Source of the DNA: Candidatus Bathyarchaeota archaeon
GTDB lineage: Archaea > Thermoproteota > Bathyarchaeia > Bathyarchaeales > Bathycorpusculaceae
DNA: 5,605 nt
Direction: 5' to 3'
Assembly (NCBI GenBank): GCA_026014845.1
Contig: JAOZHM010000144.1
Span: forward strand, 1 to 5,605
In this document: piece after piece, positions 1 through 5,066 of the stretch
Position numbering within the stretch: position 1 is the first letter of the stretch
Layout: every line of letters starts with the position of its first letter
Notes under the pieces: generated by a model
Database searches by the model: none
Told to the model about the DNA's origin: nothing
What the model saw: the letters and a program-made list of their open reading frames with translations, nothing else
Translations under genes and position numbers: made by a program

Positions 1-56
1 TAGAAGTTAAGCAATAGAAGCGAGATAAATCCAGCACACTCCATTCCAGACGACAG

Positions 57-63
57 TTTATTA
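57..63 (+). promoter_or_regulatory. Candidate TATA box for the first radical SAM gene
   Basis: TTTATTA is centred 32 bases before the ATG at 92. With the usual archaeal spacing of about 26 bases from TATA centre to start site, transcription would begin near 86, giving a near-leaderless mRNA. This fits the absence of a Shine-Dalgarno before that ATG. The surrounding 1-91 stretch is AT-rich and shows no supported gene. It is a sequence match only. Confidence 0.3.
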
Positions 64-91
64 CATTATTTTGTTCTAATTATAGACTGAA

Positions 92-1030
92 ATGAACCTT
101 AAACGCCTAGAGTTTACACTGACCAGAAAATGTAATTCCCAGTGCATTCACTGTCAAGCCGACGCTTCTCCCTTAAGAAAAGGGGTCATGCAGGTCAAAG
201 ATGCACACAACTACCTAGCCGAGGCAACAGCAGTCTCGAACCTAGAATCATTCATGATATTCGGCGGAGAACCAATGCTCTATCCAAAACGTGCAATAGC
301 CATATTCAAGAAAGCCAGCCAGTTCAGGATACCAAAGATCGACATGATAACAAACGGAGCCTGGGGCAAAAACAAGGCAACCGCTGAAAAACTAGCGATA
401 AAGTTGAAAACTGCAGGTCTCAACACCATTAACATAAGTGCGGACGCATTCCACCTTCAATTTATGCCACTCGAATATCCCATAAACGCAGCATTGGCTT
501 CACTCAAAGCAGGCATAGAAGATATCAAGTGGAACGTTGCCCTAATCGAATCCATAAACGCCACAAACAAATACGACAAGAAAACCGCTCAAATACTAAA
601 GACACTCCAGCCCATAGGAATAGACACCAACACGTTCAAAATCGTACCAGCAGGACGCTCAATACAAAACCTGCGTCAATACTTGACGCCTACCTCGTTG
701 TACGGACCTTGCGAAGAAGAGCCATTGGAAGGTAATACGCTAACAAATCCAGAAAGCATCACCATCGAACCCTCAGGTTCAGCAGACATATGCTGGAGCT
801 TGCCGATCGGAAATGCAAAACGCGTACCACTGAAACGCTTAATAACCGAATACGACTGGCGAAGAAATCCAATCACCAGAATTTTGGTGGAAGAAGGACC
901 CACACGACTGTTGAAACTTCCTGAAGCACGTGACTATCAATTCCAAGAGGAACAGTACATTAACAAATGTCACCTATGCACGGAAATAAGAAAAACCCTC
1001 AAACTTCACTATCCGAATGCATATTCCTGA
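92..1030 (+). CDS. Radical SAM protein with C-terminal auxiliary Fe-S (SPASM/twitch-like) region
   Basis: This is a 312-residue radical SAM enzyme of unknown substrate. The CxxxCxxC motif that binds the SAM-cleaving 4Fe-4S cluster is C14-C18-C21. The GGEP motif that holds the SAM amino group is at 58-61. ITNGAW (86-91) and ISADAFH (115-121) match later barrel strands of this superfamily. Four further cysteines, C207, C234, C293 and C296 (the last two as CxxC), lie beyond the barrel. The stretch 222-250, with PSGSADICWS followed by PIGNA, resembles SPASM/twitch domains, so one auxiliary 4Fe-4S cluster is likely. The ATG at 92 is the first usable start, because an in-frame TAG lies at 83-85; no Shine-Dalgarno is visible. 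The gene ends 72 bases before the preferred taw1 start and may be co-transcribed with it. Related enzymes modify peptides or act as anaerobic maturases. No precursor peptide gene is visible nearby, so no substrate is assigned. Confidence 0.88.
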   Translation: MNLKRLEFTLTRKCNSQCIHCQADASPLRKGVMQVKDAHNYLAEATAVSNLESFMIFGGEPMLYPKRAIAIFKKASQFRIPKIDMITNGAWGKNKATAEKLAIKLKTAGLNTINISADAFHLQFMPLEYPINAALASLKAGIEDIKWNVALIESINATNKYDKKTAQILKTLQPIGIDTNTFKIVPAGRSIQNLRQYLTPTSLYGPCEEEPLEGNTLTNPESITIEPSGSADICWSLPIGNAKRVPLKRLITEYDWRRNPITRILVEEGPTRLLKLPEARDYQFQEEQYINKCHLCTEIRKTLKLHYPNAYS

Positions 1031-1079
1031 AATCAATTATTTGAAATTGTATGAATAACTTTGAAAAGTGAAGCGTGTT

Positions 1080-1087
1080 TTTATAAA
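1080..1087 (+). promoter_or_regulatory. TATA-like box just before taw1
   Basis: TTTATAAA is a near-consensus archaeal TATA box centred about 20 bases before the ATG at 1103. That is a little short of the usual 26-base distance to a start site, so it would imply a leaderless transcript with unusual spacing or chance occurrence in AT-rich DNA. If real, it argues against the upstream TTG at 1061, because the box would then lie inside the coding region. Confidence 0.3.
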
Positions 1088-1102
1088 ACAGTTCACTATC
1101 TT

Positions 1103-2104
1103 ATGTTTCGAAAAGCAAGTATAACTTGGGAAAGTGACATCTTGGAGACTCTGGTTCCGCCTTCACTTATACAAGCATTGAAGAAGCAAAAATACCACCT
1201 TGTAGGCAAACACTCAGCTGTTAAAAGGTGTAGATGGCTCTACGAAACATTAATTCATGACAGACCATGCTACAAACAGAAGTTCTACGGAATAAAAACC
1301 CATCAATGCATACAAATGACACCAGCTCTTTTTTACTGTACACAGCAATGCCTATTTTGTTGGAGAGCCCAGAGCGGCGACTTGGGAATAACATGGAACG
1401 AAACGAAAATGCCAAAATGGGATTCCCCGGAAGAAATTGGTGAAGGAAGCATCAAGGCGCAACTTAAGATATTAAGCGGATACAAAGGAAACCAAAAAAC
1501 AAACCAGAAAAAACTCAAAGAAGCCTTAAAGCCCAAACATGTAGCCATAAGCCTAACAGGCGAACCCACACTCTACAAGCCAATAGGAGAACTGATCCAA
1601 GCATACCATAAAAGAGGATTCACCACGTTTCTAGTATCTAACGGAACAGTACCTTCAGCCCTAGCGAAACTAAGCCAGGAACCTACACAACTCTACATTT
1701 CAGTCTGTGCCCCAGACAAAGAAACACATAAACAGGTTTGCCGCCCACAGATCCCGAAAGCATGGGAAAAACTTAACGAAACACTGGAACTTTTGCCCAG
1801 CTTCAAATGTCCAACAGTCATTCGAATAACATCTGTACGTAAAATCAACATGAAAAATGCTAAAGCCTACGCTAGACTAATTGAAAAGGCTAATTCGACA
1901 TATATTGAGCCAAAAGCCTACGTACATGTTGGATTTTCTAGATTACGGTTGAACTACGAGAACATGCCGAGCCACAGAGAAATACGTGATTTCGCAATGC
2001 AGTTAGGAAAAGAGACAGGCTACAACATGATTGATGAATCAGAAGAGAGCCGAGTTGTGTTACTGAGCAGACTTGAAAAGTCCATCAGATTTGCTAATAA
2101 TTGA
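1103..2104 (+). CDS. taw1: tRNA 4-demethylwyosine synthase Taw1 (TYW1-type radical SAM enzyme)
   Basis: The family converts N1-methylguanosine at position 37 of tRNA-Phe to 4-demethylwyosine (imG-14) using pyruvate and SAM, the tricyclic step of wyosine synthesis. Numbered from the ATG at 1103 (333 residues), three cysteines spaced 13 apart (C43, C56, C69) match the second-cluster ligands. C79-C83-C86 is the radical SAM CxxxCxxC motif, ten residues further on, the spacing known in the Methanocaldococcus enzyme. K58, two residues after C56, corresponds to the lysine proposed to form a Schiff base with pyruvate. TGEP (152-155), SNG (179-181), KAYVHVGFSR from 271 and NMPSH (287-291) agree with archaeal Taw1 as I recall it. 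The frame is open back to a TTG at 1061, adding 14 residues; I prefer 1103 because the family's N terminus begins about there. Neither start has a clear Shine-Dalgarno. All catalytic residues are present. Confidence 0.95.
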   Translation: MFRKASITWESDILETLVPPSLIQALKKQKYHLVGKHSAVKRCRWLYETLIHDRPCYKQKFYGIKTHQCIQMTPALFYCTQQCLFCWRAQSGDLGITWNETKMPKWDSPEEIGEGSIKAQLKILSGYKGNQKTNQKKLKEALKPKHVAISLTGEPTLYKPIGELIQAYHKRGFTTFLVSNGTVPSALAKLSQEPTQLYISVCAPDKETHKQVCRPQIPKAWEKLNETLELLPSFKCPTVIRITSVRKINMKNAKAYARLIEKANSTYIEPKAYVHVGFSRLRLNYENMPSHREIRDFAMQLGKETGYNMIDESEESRVVLLSRLEKSIRFANN

Positions 2105-2182
2105 GTTTAGTTTGAAAATGATTCAGTTTATAGATTCAAATTCAACTTCGGATTCGAATTACTTGCCTCAGATCATAACAAA

Positions 2183-2230
2183 GGTTAAATAACCCTTTCG
2201 CTGAAATTTCAGTCCGAGGCTTTAAACCTC
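2183..2230 (+). promoter_or_regulatory. Promoter/operator region with three consecutive dyads
   Basis: Three inverted repeats follow each other closely before the small AbrB-like gene. GGTTAAATAACC (2183-2194) has 5-base arms and contains the TATA-like TTAAATAA (2185-2192). CTGAAATTTCAG (2201-2212) is a perfect 12-base palindrome. GAGGCTTTAAACCTC (2216-2230) has 4-base outer arms around a second TATA-like TTTAAA. Using TTAAATAA as the TATA box, transcription would start near 2214, just after the perfect palindrome, leaving a leader of about 40 bases with the Shine-Dalgarno. The position suits repressor binding, possibly autoregulation. The dyads are observed; the function is inferred. Confidence 0.4.
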
Positions 2231-2240
2231 AAATTAAGCT

Positions 2241-2245
2241 AGGTG
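2241..2245 (+). promoter_or_regulatory. Shine-Dalgarno AGGTG deciding a GTG start
   Basis: AGGTG matches the anti-Shine-Dalgarno complement GGAGGTGATC and sits 8 bases before the GTG at 2254. No ATG, GTG or TTG lies upstream in frame within this gap, so the motif supports GTG as the start of the small gene. Confidence 0.5.
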
Positions 2246-2253
2246 TTGCCAAA

Positions 2254-2460
2254 GTGGTCAGCGAAGGAAGAGGACGCTTGTTCAGAAGGAAAGACGGCAA
2301 ATACTTGATCTACCTACCGAAGAGCTTAGCTGAAGACAGCATGTTCCCATTCAAAGGCGCGGACTCCATATTCGTTAACGTGGGGTTCAAACCTGGCGGC
2401 GCAAAAAAGCTGCTCGTAGACAAGTGGGTACCACCGCCAGTAGAAGAAGAGACTGAGTAA
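2254..2460 (+). CDS. Small AbrB/SpoVT-like protein, possible transcription regulator
   Basis: This 68-residue protein begins at GTG, supported by AGGTG 8 bases upstream. The N-terminal stretch GRLFRRKDGKYLIYLPKSLA (6-25) has the look of a swapped-hairpin AbrB fold: a strand, a DG turn, a strand ending in a PK motif, then a short helix. The second half (about 39-57) alternates hydrophobic and charged residues ending in LLVDKW, as a second beta hairpin would. The acidic, proline-rich tail (58-68) is probably disordered. No membrane segment or signal peptide is seen. The family is recognised by pattern only. AbrB-type proteins bind DNA as dimers or serve as antitoxins; no toxin partner gene is adjacent. 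The dyads just upstream make autoregulation plausible. It stands alone between a Taw1 gene and two terminator-like hairpins, so it is probably a single-gene transcript. Confidence 0.75.
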   Translation: MVSEGRGRLFRRKDGKYLIYLPKSLAEDSMFPFKGADSIFVNVGFKPGGAKKLLVDKWVPPPVEEETE

Positions 2461-2494
2461 GAACGCCAACAAAAAAGCCGTCTTGCTTATAGTT

Positions 2495-2523
2495 GACTCA
2501 GTTTTTTAGAAAACCAGTCTTTT
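2495..2523 (+). terminator. Hairpin plus T run after the AbrB-like gene
   Basis: GACT (2495-2498) and GTTTT (2501-2505) pair with AAAAC (2510-2514) and AGTC (2516-2519), giving a nine-pair stem with a small internal bulge and a TTAG loop. TTTT follows at 2520-2523, and a T6 run (2502-2507) lies in the stem and loop. Archaeal termination needs mainly T runs, so either T run could serve. It lies 34 bases after the stop codon. Confidence 0.45.
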
Positions 2524-2529
2524 ACAAAC

Positions 2530-2550
2530 GGAAGACGATCTTCCATTTTT
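2530..2550 (+). terminator. Second hairpin plus T5, intrinsic-terminator-like
   Basis: GGAAGA (2530-2535) and TCTTCC (2539-2544) form a perfect 6-base inverted repeat around CGA, followed by A and then TTTTT (2546-2550). This is the layout of an intrinsic terminator and comes 6 bases after the first hairpin. It would separate the AbrB-like gene from the operon starting at 2620. An operator for that operon is the alternative reading. Confidence 0.45.
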
Positions 2551-2571
2551 GGTCAATTTGTTAAACAATAC

Positions 2572-2580
2572 TATAAAATA
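2572..2580 (+). promoter_or_regulatory. TATA box of the translin-endonuclease V operon
   Basis: TATAAAATA is a strong archaeal TATA match, with the A-rich TTAAACAATA just upstream as a possible BRE. Its centre near 2576 predicts a start site around 2602 and a leader of about 18 bases before the ATG at 2620. The position directly after two terminator-like hairpins supports a new transcript starting here. Confidence 0.5.
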
Positions 2581-2619
2581 CTTGCAAGTCTACTTCTAGT
2601 CTAATAGGATGTTAAGCTC

Positions 2620-3264
2620 ATGCTCTCTTTGAAAACTCTTTTGAACAAAATAAGAAAGGAACTAAAAGAAAAAGACAGAGTGCGGGAAAAAGCCCAAAAA
2701 GACATGCGAAAGGCAACAAGCCTTTCTAAGCAGGCAATACTCCTCATTCATCAGAAAAGATTTAATGAAGCAAAAAAGCTTATCAAAAAAGCAAAGGAAC
2801 TCATTTCGATGCTTAATGACGCCTCAACCAAATATCCAGAGATCATTTACAGCGGCTTGTTTAACGCTGCACGCCAAGAATACTCTGAAGCAAACATATT
2901 TCTAAACCTAATCGAAGAATCAAAATTCATAACACCGGAGGAGATCAACGTGCCTTCGGTTGATTACGTGCTGGGACTAGCCGATGTTATAGGAGAGTGC
3001 AGACGCTTGGCACTAGACGCTTTGCGTCAGGCAAATGTAGAAAAGGCTGAAAAATGCTTGCAAATAATGGATGAAATATACACGGAACTTATGGGTATGG
3101 ATGAGGCTTACATGCTTGTTCCTGGACTTAGAAGAAAATGCGACATTGCAAGAAGGATTATCGAAACTACGCGAGGAGACGTAACACAAGAACTGCGGAG
3201 AAGCTCGCTGGAAAAATATTTGAAGCGTTTTGAGAAAATGGCAAAAAAGAAGGACAAGCTGTGA
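2620..3264 (+). CDS. Translin/TRAX-family protein, likely C3PO-type RNase subunit
   Basis: This is a 214-residue, all-helical, lysine-rich protein of the translin/TRAX family. The N-terminal helix REKAQKDMRKATSLSKQAI (22-40), QEYSEA (86-91), PSVDYVLGLADVIGE (112-126) and the C-terminal LVPGLRRKCDIARRIIETT (166-184) follow the family pattern as I recall it. The acidic residues that make eukaryotic TRAX a metal-dependent endoribonuclease appear conserved: E87 and E90 in QEYSE, and D122 and E126 in ADVIGE. This suggests a catalytic, TRAX-like protein rather than an inactive translin. Eukaryotic translin-TRAX (C3PO) degrades the siRNA passenger strand and, in Neurospora, processes pre-tRNA fragments; an Archaeoglobus homologue forms a related octameric barrel. 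The ATG at 2620 follows the TATA box at 2572; only a weak GGAT lies before it. It is the first gene of the proposed operon, 23 bases before endonuclease V. Its biological substrate here is unknown. Confidence 0.88.
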   Translation: MLSLKTLLNKIRKELKEKDRVREKAQKDMRKATSLSKQAILLIHQKRFNEAKKLIKKAKELISMLNDASTKYPEIIYSGLFNAARQEYSEANIFLNLIEESKFITPEEINVPSVDYVLGLADVIGECRRLALDALRQANVEKAEKCLQIMDEIYTELMGMDEAYMLVPGLRRKCDIARRIIETTRGDVTQELRRSSLEKYLKRFEKMAKKKDKL

Positions 3265-3287
3265 GAAGAGCGAATGAGTAGAAAAGA

Positions 3288-3977
3288 ATGGGTGCTGCGA
3301 AGTTAAAGCCTAACTTTTCCATTGAAAAGGCACATAAAACGCAGTTAAGATTATCTAAGCAGATTGTACCTGAGGACATATTGCCAGAGAAAATCCGTTT
3401 TGTTGCCGGTGTTGATGTCGCTTACGTGAAAGACTTGGCTGTTGGCGCCGTGGCGGTTTTGGATTATGCCTCTCTAGAACTGGTGGAATCAAAAACTGCT
3501 GTTTGCAAAGCTCGTTTTCCATATGTTTCAACATTGCTTTCCTTTAGAGAGACCCCGCCAACAGTCCTATGCATTAAAAAGCTGCATTTGCAGCCTGACG
3601 TCTTTCTTGTTGATGGCCATGGTTTTGCACATCCCTATCGATGTGGATTTGCAAGCCATTTGGGACTTGTGATAGGGAAACCAACGATAGGTGTTGCCAA
3701 AGGCAGGCTGTTTGGTGAGGTTGAAGATGCAGTAAGTGAAAAGGATGTTGCATTGCTTAAACATGAAGACGAAGTTATCGGTGCAGTAGTTAGGACGAAA
3801 CGTGGATGTAAACGTGTTTACGTTAGCGTCGGGCACATGGTTTCGTTGGAGACGGCAGTTAAAATCGTTAGGCACTGTATATGTCACAGTCGTATTCCCG
3901 AACCAATCTTGAAGGCTCATCAAATAGCAACGGCAGAAAAACGAAAGATCAATATCGCTTCAGCAGTTAACAAGTAG
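3288..3977 (+). CDS. nfi: Endonuclease V (inosine/deoxyinosine 3' endonuclease)
   Basis: Endonuclease V cuts the second phosphodiester bond 3' of deoxyinosine in DNA and, in several organisms, inosine in RNA. The 229-residue length is typical. The metal-binding triad is visible: D43 in AGVDVAY, E88 in the FRE motif and D109 in LVDGHG. PYVS at 78-81 corresponds to the wedge motif (PYIP in Thermotoga) that reads the base. DGHGFAHPYRCGFASHLGL (109-127), GVAKGRL with K138 (135-141), VSVGHMVSLETAV (179-191) and the C-terminal AHQIA (H211) complete the family signature. The protein is cytosolic, with no signal or membrane segment. The ATG at 3288 lies 23 bases after the translin stop and has only a weak purine-rich stretch as ribosome site. 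Its stop codon overlaps the Shine-Dalgarno of the HD gene, which argues for co-transcription. No key residue is missing. Confidence 0.96.
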   Translation: MGAAKLKPNFSIEKAHKTQLRLSKQIVPEDILPEKIRFVAGVDVAYVKDLAVGAVAVLDYASLELVESKTAVCKARFPYVSTLLSFRETPPTVLCIKKLHLQPDVFLVDGHGFAHPYRCGFASHLGLVIGKPTIGVAKGRLFGEVEDAVSEKDVALLKHEDEVIGAVVRTKRGCKRVYVSVGHMVSLETAVKIVRHCICHSRIPEPILKAHQIATAEKRKINIASAVNK

Positions 3978-3983
3978 GGAGGG
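3977..3983 (+). promoter_or_regulatory. Shine-Dalgarno GGGAGGG deciding a TTG start
   Basis: GGGAGGG overlaps the last base of the endonuclease V stop codon and lies 9 bases before the TTG at 3993. The nearer ATG at 3986 runs straight into TAG, so TTG is the only start this strong site can serve. It also ties the two genes together translationally. Confidence 0.65.
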
Positions 3984-3992
3984 AAATGTAGA

Positions 3993-4700
3993 TTGCTTCA
4001 TCCTAAACTTAAGGCATTAGCAGATAAGATTCGCAGTAAGAAACTTCGGAAAAAAGTTATTGAATTGCTGGAGAACCCAACGTTTGAAATAAATGGAAAA
4101 AAGTTTTCAGGTTTGCCCCTTGATGTTTCGCCAGCAGGACTATCCCATCATCATTGCTATCCTGGCGGCTACCTTGAACATGTTGTTTCAACAGCTAACC
4201 TAGCAATTGCAATGTGCAAGTCCGTGGAGAAAATCTATCACGGAAAAGTCAACCGTGACCTCGTTATAGCCGGTGTTCTGTTACATGATATTTTTAAGCC
4301 CGCTACGTACATTGTGAAGGAAAATGGGAGTTATGGCTCATCCCGTTTAGCTGATTACTTGGATCACTTATCTCTTGTAACTTCTGACCTTGTTCGAAGG
4401 GGCTTTCCGTTAGAATTGATTCACGTGGTGTCTGCTCATCACGGAGATTACGGCCCGATTAGACCACACAGTGTTGAGGCTTTGATTTGTCATTTGTCGG
4501 ATTTGATGGATTCGAGGTTGAACGGTAAGGTTTTGAATGCAGCGGCGTATCTTACACGAAGAGCGGTTGGTGAGGAACTGCGTGGGTTGACTTCGAAGGA
4601 GGCTTTCGAAATCGTTCATTCGAAAAGTGTCGGAGGCCGGGAAGGAGTTGCAAAAACTATTAAGGAAATAAAACGTAGAAGGAAAATGCACAAAACTTAA
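3993..4700 (+). CDS. HD-domain metal-dependent phosphohydrolase
   Basis: This 235-residue protein carries an HD domain, the metal-dependent phosphohydrolase fold used for nucleotides, cyclic nucleotides and RNA ends. Likely metal ligands in order are H63 (GGYLEHVV), H98-D99 (LLHDIF), H149/H150 (SAHHGD) and D170 (HLSDLMD). The segment HHHCYPGGYLEHVV (52-65) strongly resembles the core of YhaM-type 3'-5' exoribonucleases, but the N-terminal OB nucleic-acid-binding domain of YhaM is absent. The first 45 residues hold a basic helix instead. The C-terminal end (from about 200) is a helical extension finishing in a very basic stretch, KEIKRRRKMHK, which could bind RNA. The TTG start is supported by GGGAGGG 9 bases upstream. 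It lies between endonuclease V and a tRNA-binding protein, which favours a nucleic-acid substrate, but this is inference; nucleotidase or phosphodiesterase activity is equally open. Confidence 0.87.
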   Translation: MLHPKLKALADKIRSKKLRKKVIELLENPTFEINGKKFSGLPLDVSPAGLSHHHCYPGGYLEHVVSTANLAIAMCKSVEKIYHGKVNRDLVIAGVLLHDIFKPATYIVKENGSYGSSRLADYLDHLSLVTSDLVRRGFPLELIHVVSAHHGDYGPIRPHSVEALICHLSDLMDSRLNGKVLNAAAYLTRRAVGEELRGLTSKEAFEIVHSKSVGGREGVAKTIKEIKRRRKMHKT

Positions 4701-4728
4701 TAGTTTGTACTAATGGAATTTGGAAAAT

Positions 4729-4732
4729 GGTG
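4729..4732 (+). promoter_or_regulatory. GGTG ribosome site favouring the ATG at 4740
   Basis: GGTG fits the Shine-Dalgarno core and ends 7 bases before the ATG at 4740. The earlier in-frame ATG at 4713 has no such motif. The match is short, so it adds to the homology argument rather than settling it. Confidence 0.3.
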
Positions 4733-4739
4733 TTGTGAA

Positions 4740-5066
4740 ATGGAAATTTCGTTCCAAGAGTTTCAGAAATTAGACATGCGTGTTGGAAAGGTTTTAGAGG
4801 CAAATCAGATTCCCGGCTCGCGAAATCTCATAAGGATGATTGTGGATTTTGGAACTGAAAAGAGGCAAGCGGTTGCTGGGCTTTCGCAATGGTATAAGCC
4901 GGAGGACTTGGCGGGTAATAAGTATGGTTTTATATTGAATCTTCAGCGGAGAAGGTTCATGGGTGTAGAATCTCAATGCATGATATTGGCTGCCGAAGAT
5001 GAAAAAGGAAACGTTATCTGTCTAAAACCTGAAAAAGACATCGCTGAAGGAAGCAAAATACACTAA
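4740..5066 (+). CDS. Stand-alone tRNA-binding OB-fold protein (MetRS beta / CsaA-like)
   Basis: From the ATG at 4740 this is a 108-residue EMAP/Trbp111-type tRNA-binding domain, the size of the free archaeal MetRS beta subunit. Family signatures are LDMRVGKVLEA (11-21), VDFGTEKRQAVAGL (35-48), the W51-Y52-KPEDLAG helix, NLQRRRFMGVESQCMIL (67-83) with the usual VESQ, and a C-terminal end LKPEKDIAEGSK. The usual HP.ADKL stretch is replaced by IPGSRNLIR (24-32), and GVESQGM has C80 in place of glycine. The frame is open to an ATG at 4713, which would add MEFGKWCCE; homologues start at MEISF, so I chose 4740. No synthetase catalytic domain is adjacent, so it could join MetRS in trans, act as a general tRNA or structured-RNA binder, or be a CsaA-like chaperone. 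It follows the HD gene by 39 bases and is probably the last gene of the operon. Confidence 0.9.
   Translation: MEISFQEFQKLDMRVGKVLEANQIPGSRNLIRMIVDFGTEKRQAVAGLSQWYKPEDLAGNKYGFILNLQRRRFMGVESQCMILAAEDEKGNVICLKPEKDIAEGSKIH

Noticed and set aside
1..44. Short minus-strand reading frame starting at ATG 44-42 (MECAGFISLL...) and open to the window edge
   Set aside because: Only about 14 codons are visible, with no ribosome site or homology; a leftward gene cannot be supported.
4..90. Open + strand frame ending in TGA at 88-90, a possible small precursor peptide for the radical SAM enzyme
   Set aside because: It begins right after a TAG at 1-3 and contains no ATG, GTG or TTG in frame, so it cannot be translated alone.
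2134..2165. GATTCGAATT resembling a tRNA T-loop between taw1 and the AbrB-like gene
   Set aside because: The flanking bases do not form a T-stem, and no acceptor or anticodon arm can be found.
3274..3306. Ten-codon frame (MSRKEWVLRS) overlapping the endonuclease V start, a possible leader peptide
   Set aside because: No ribosome site and no sign of attenuation; frames this short are expected by chance.
3567..3923. 118-codon minus-strand frame inside endonuclease V
   Set aside because: The + strand frame contains every endonuclease V motif; the reverse frame has no recognisable family features.
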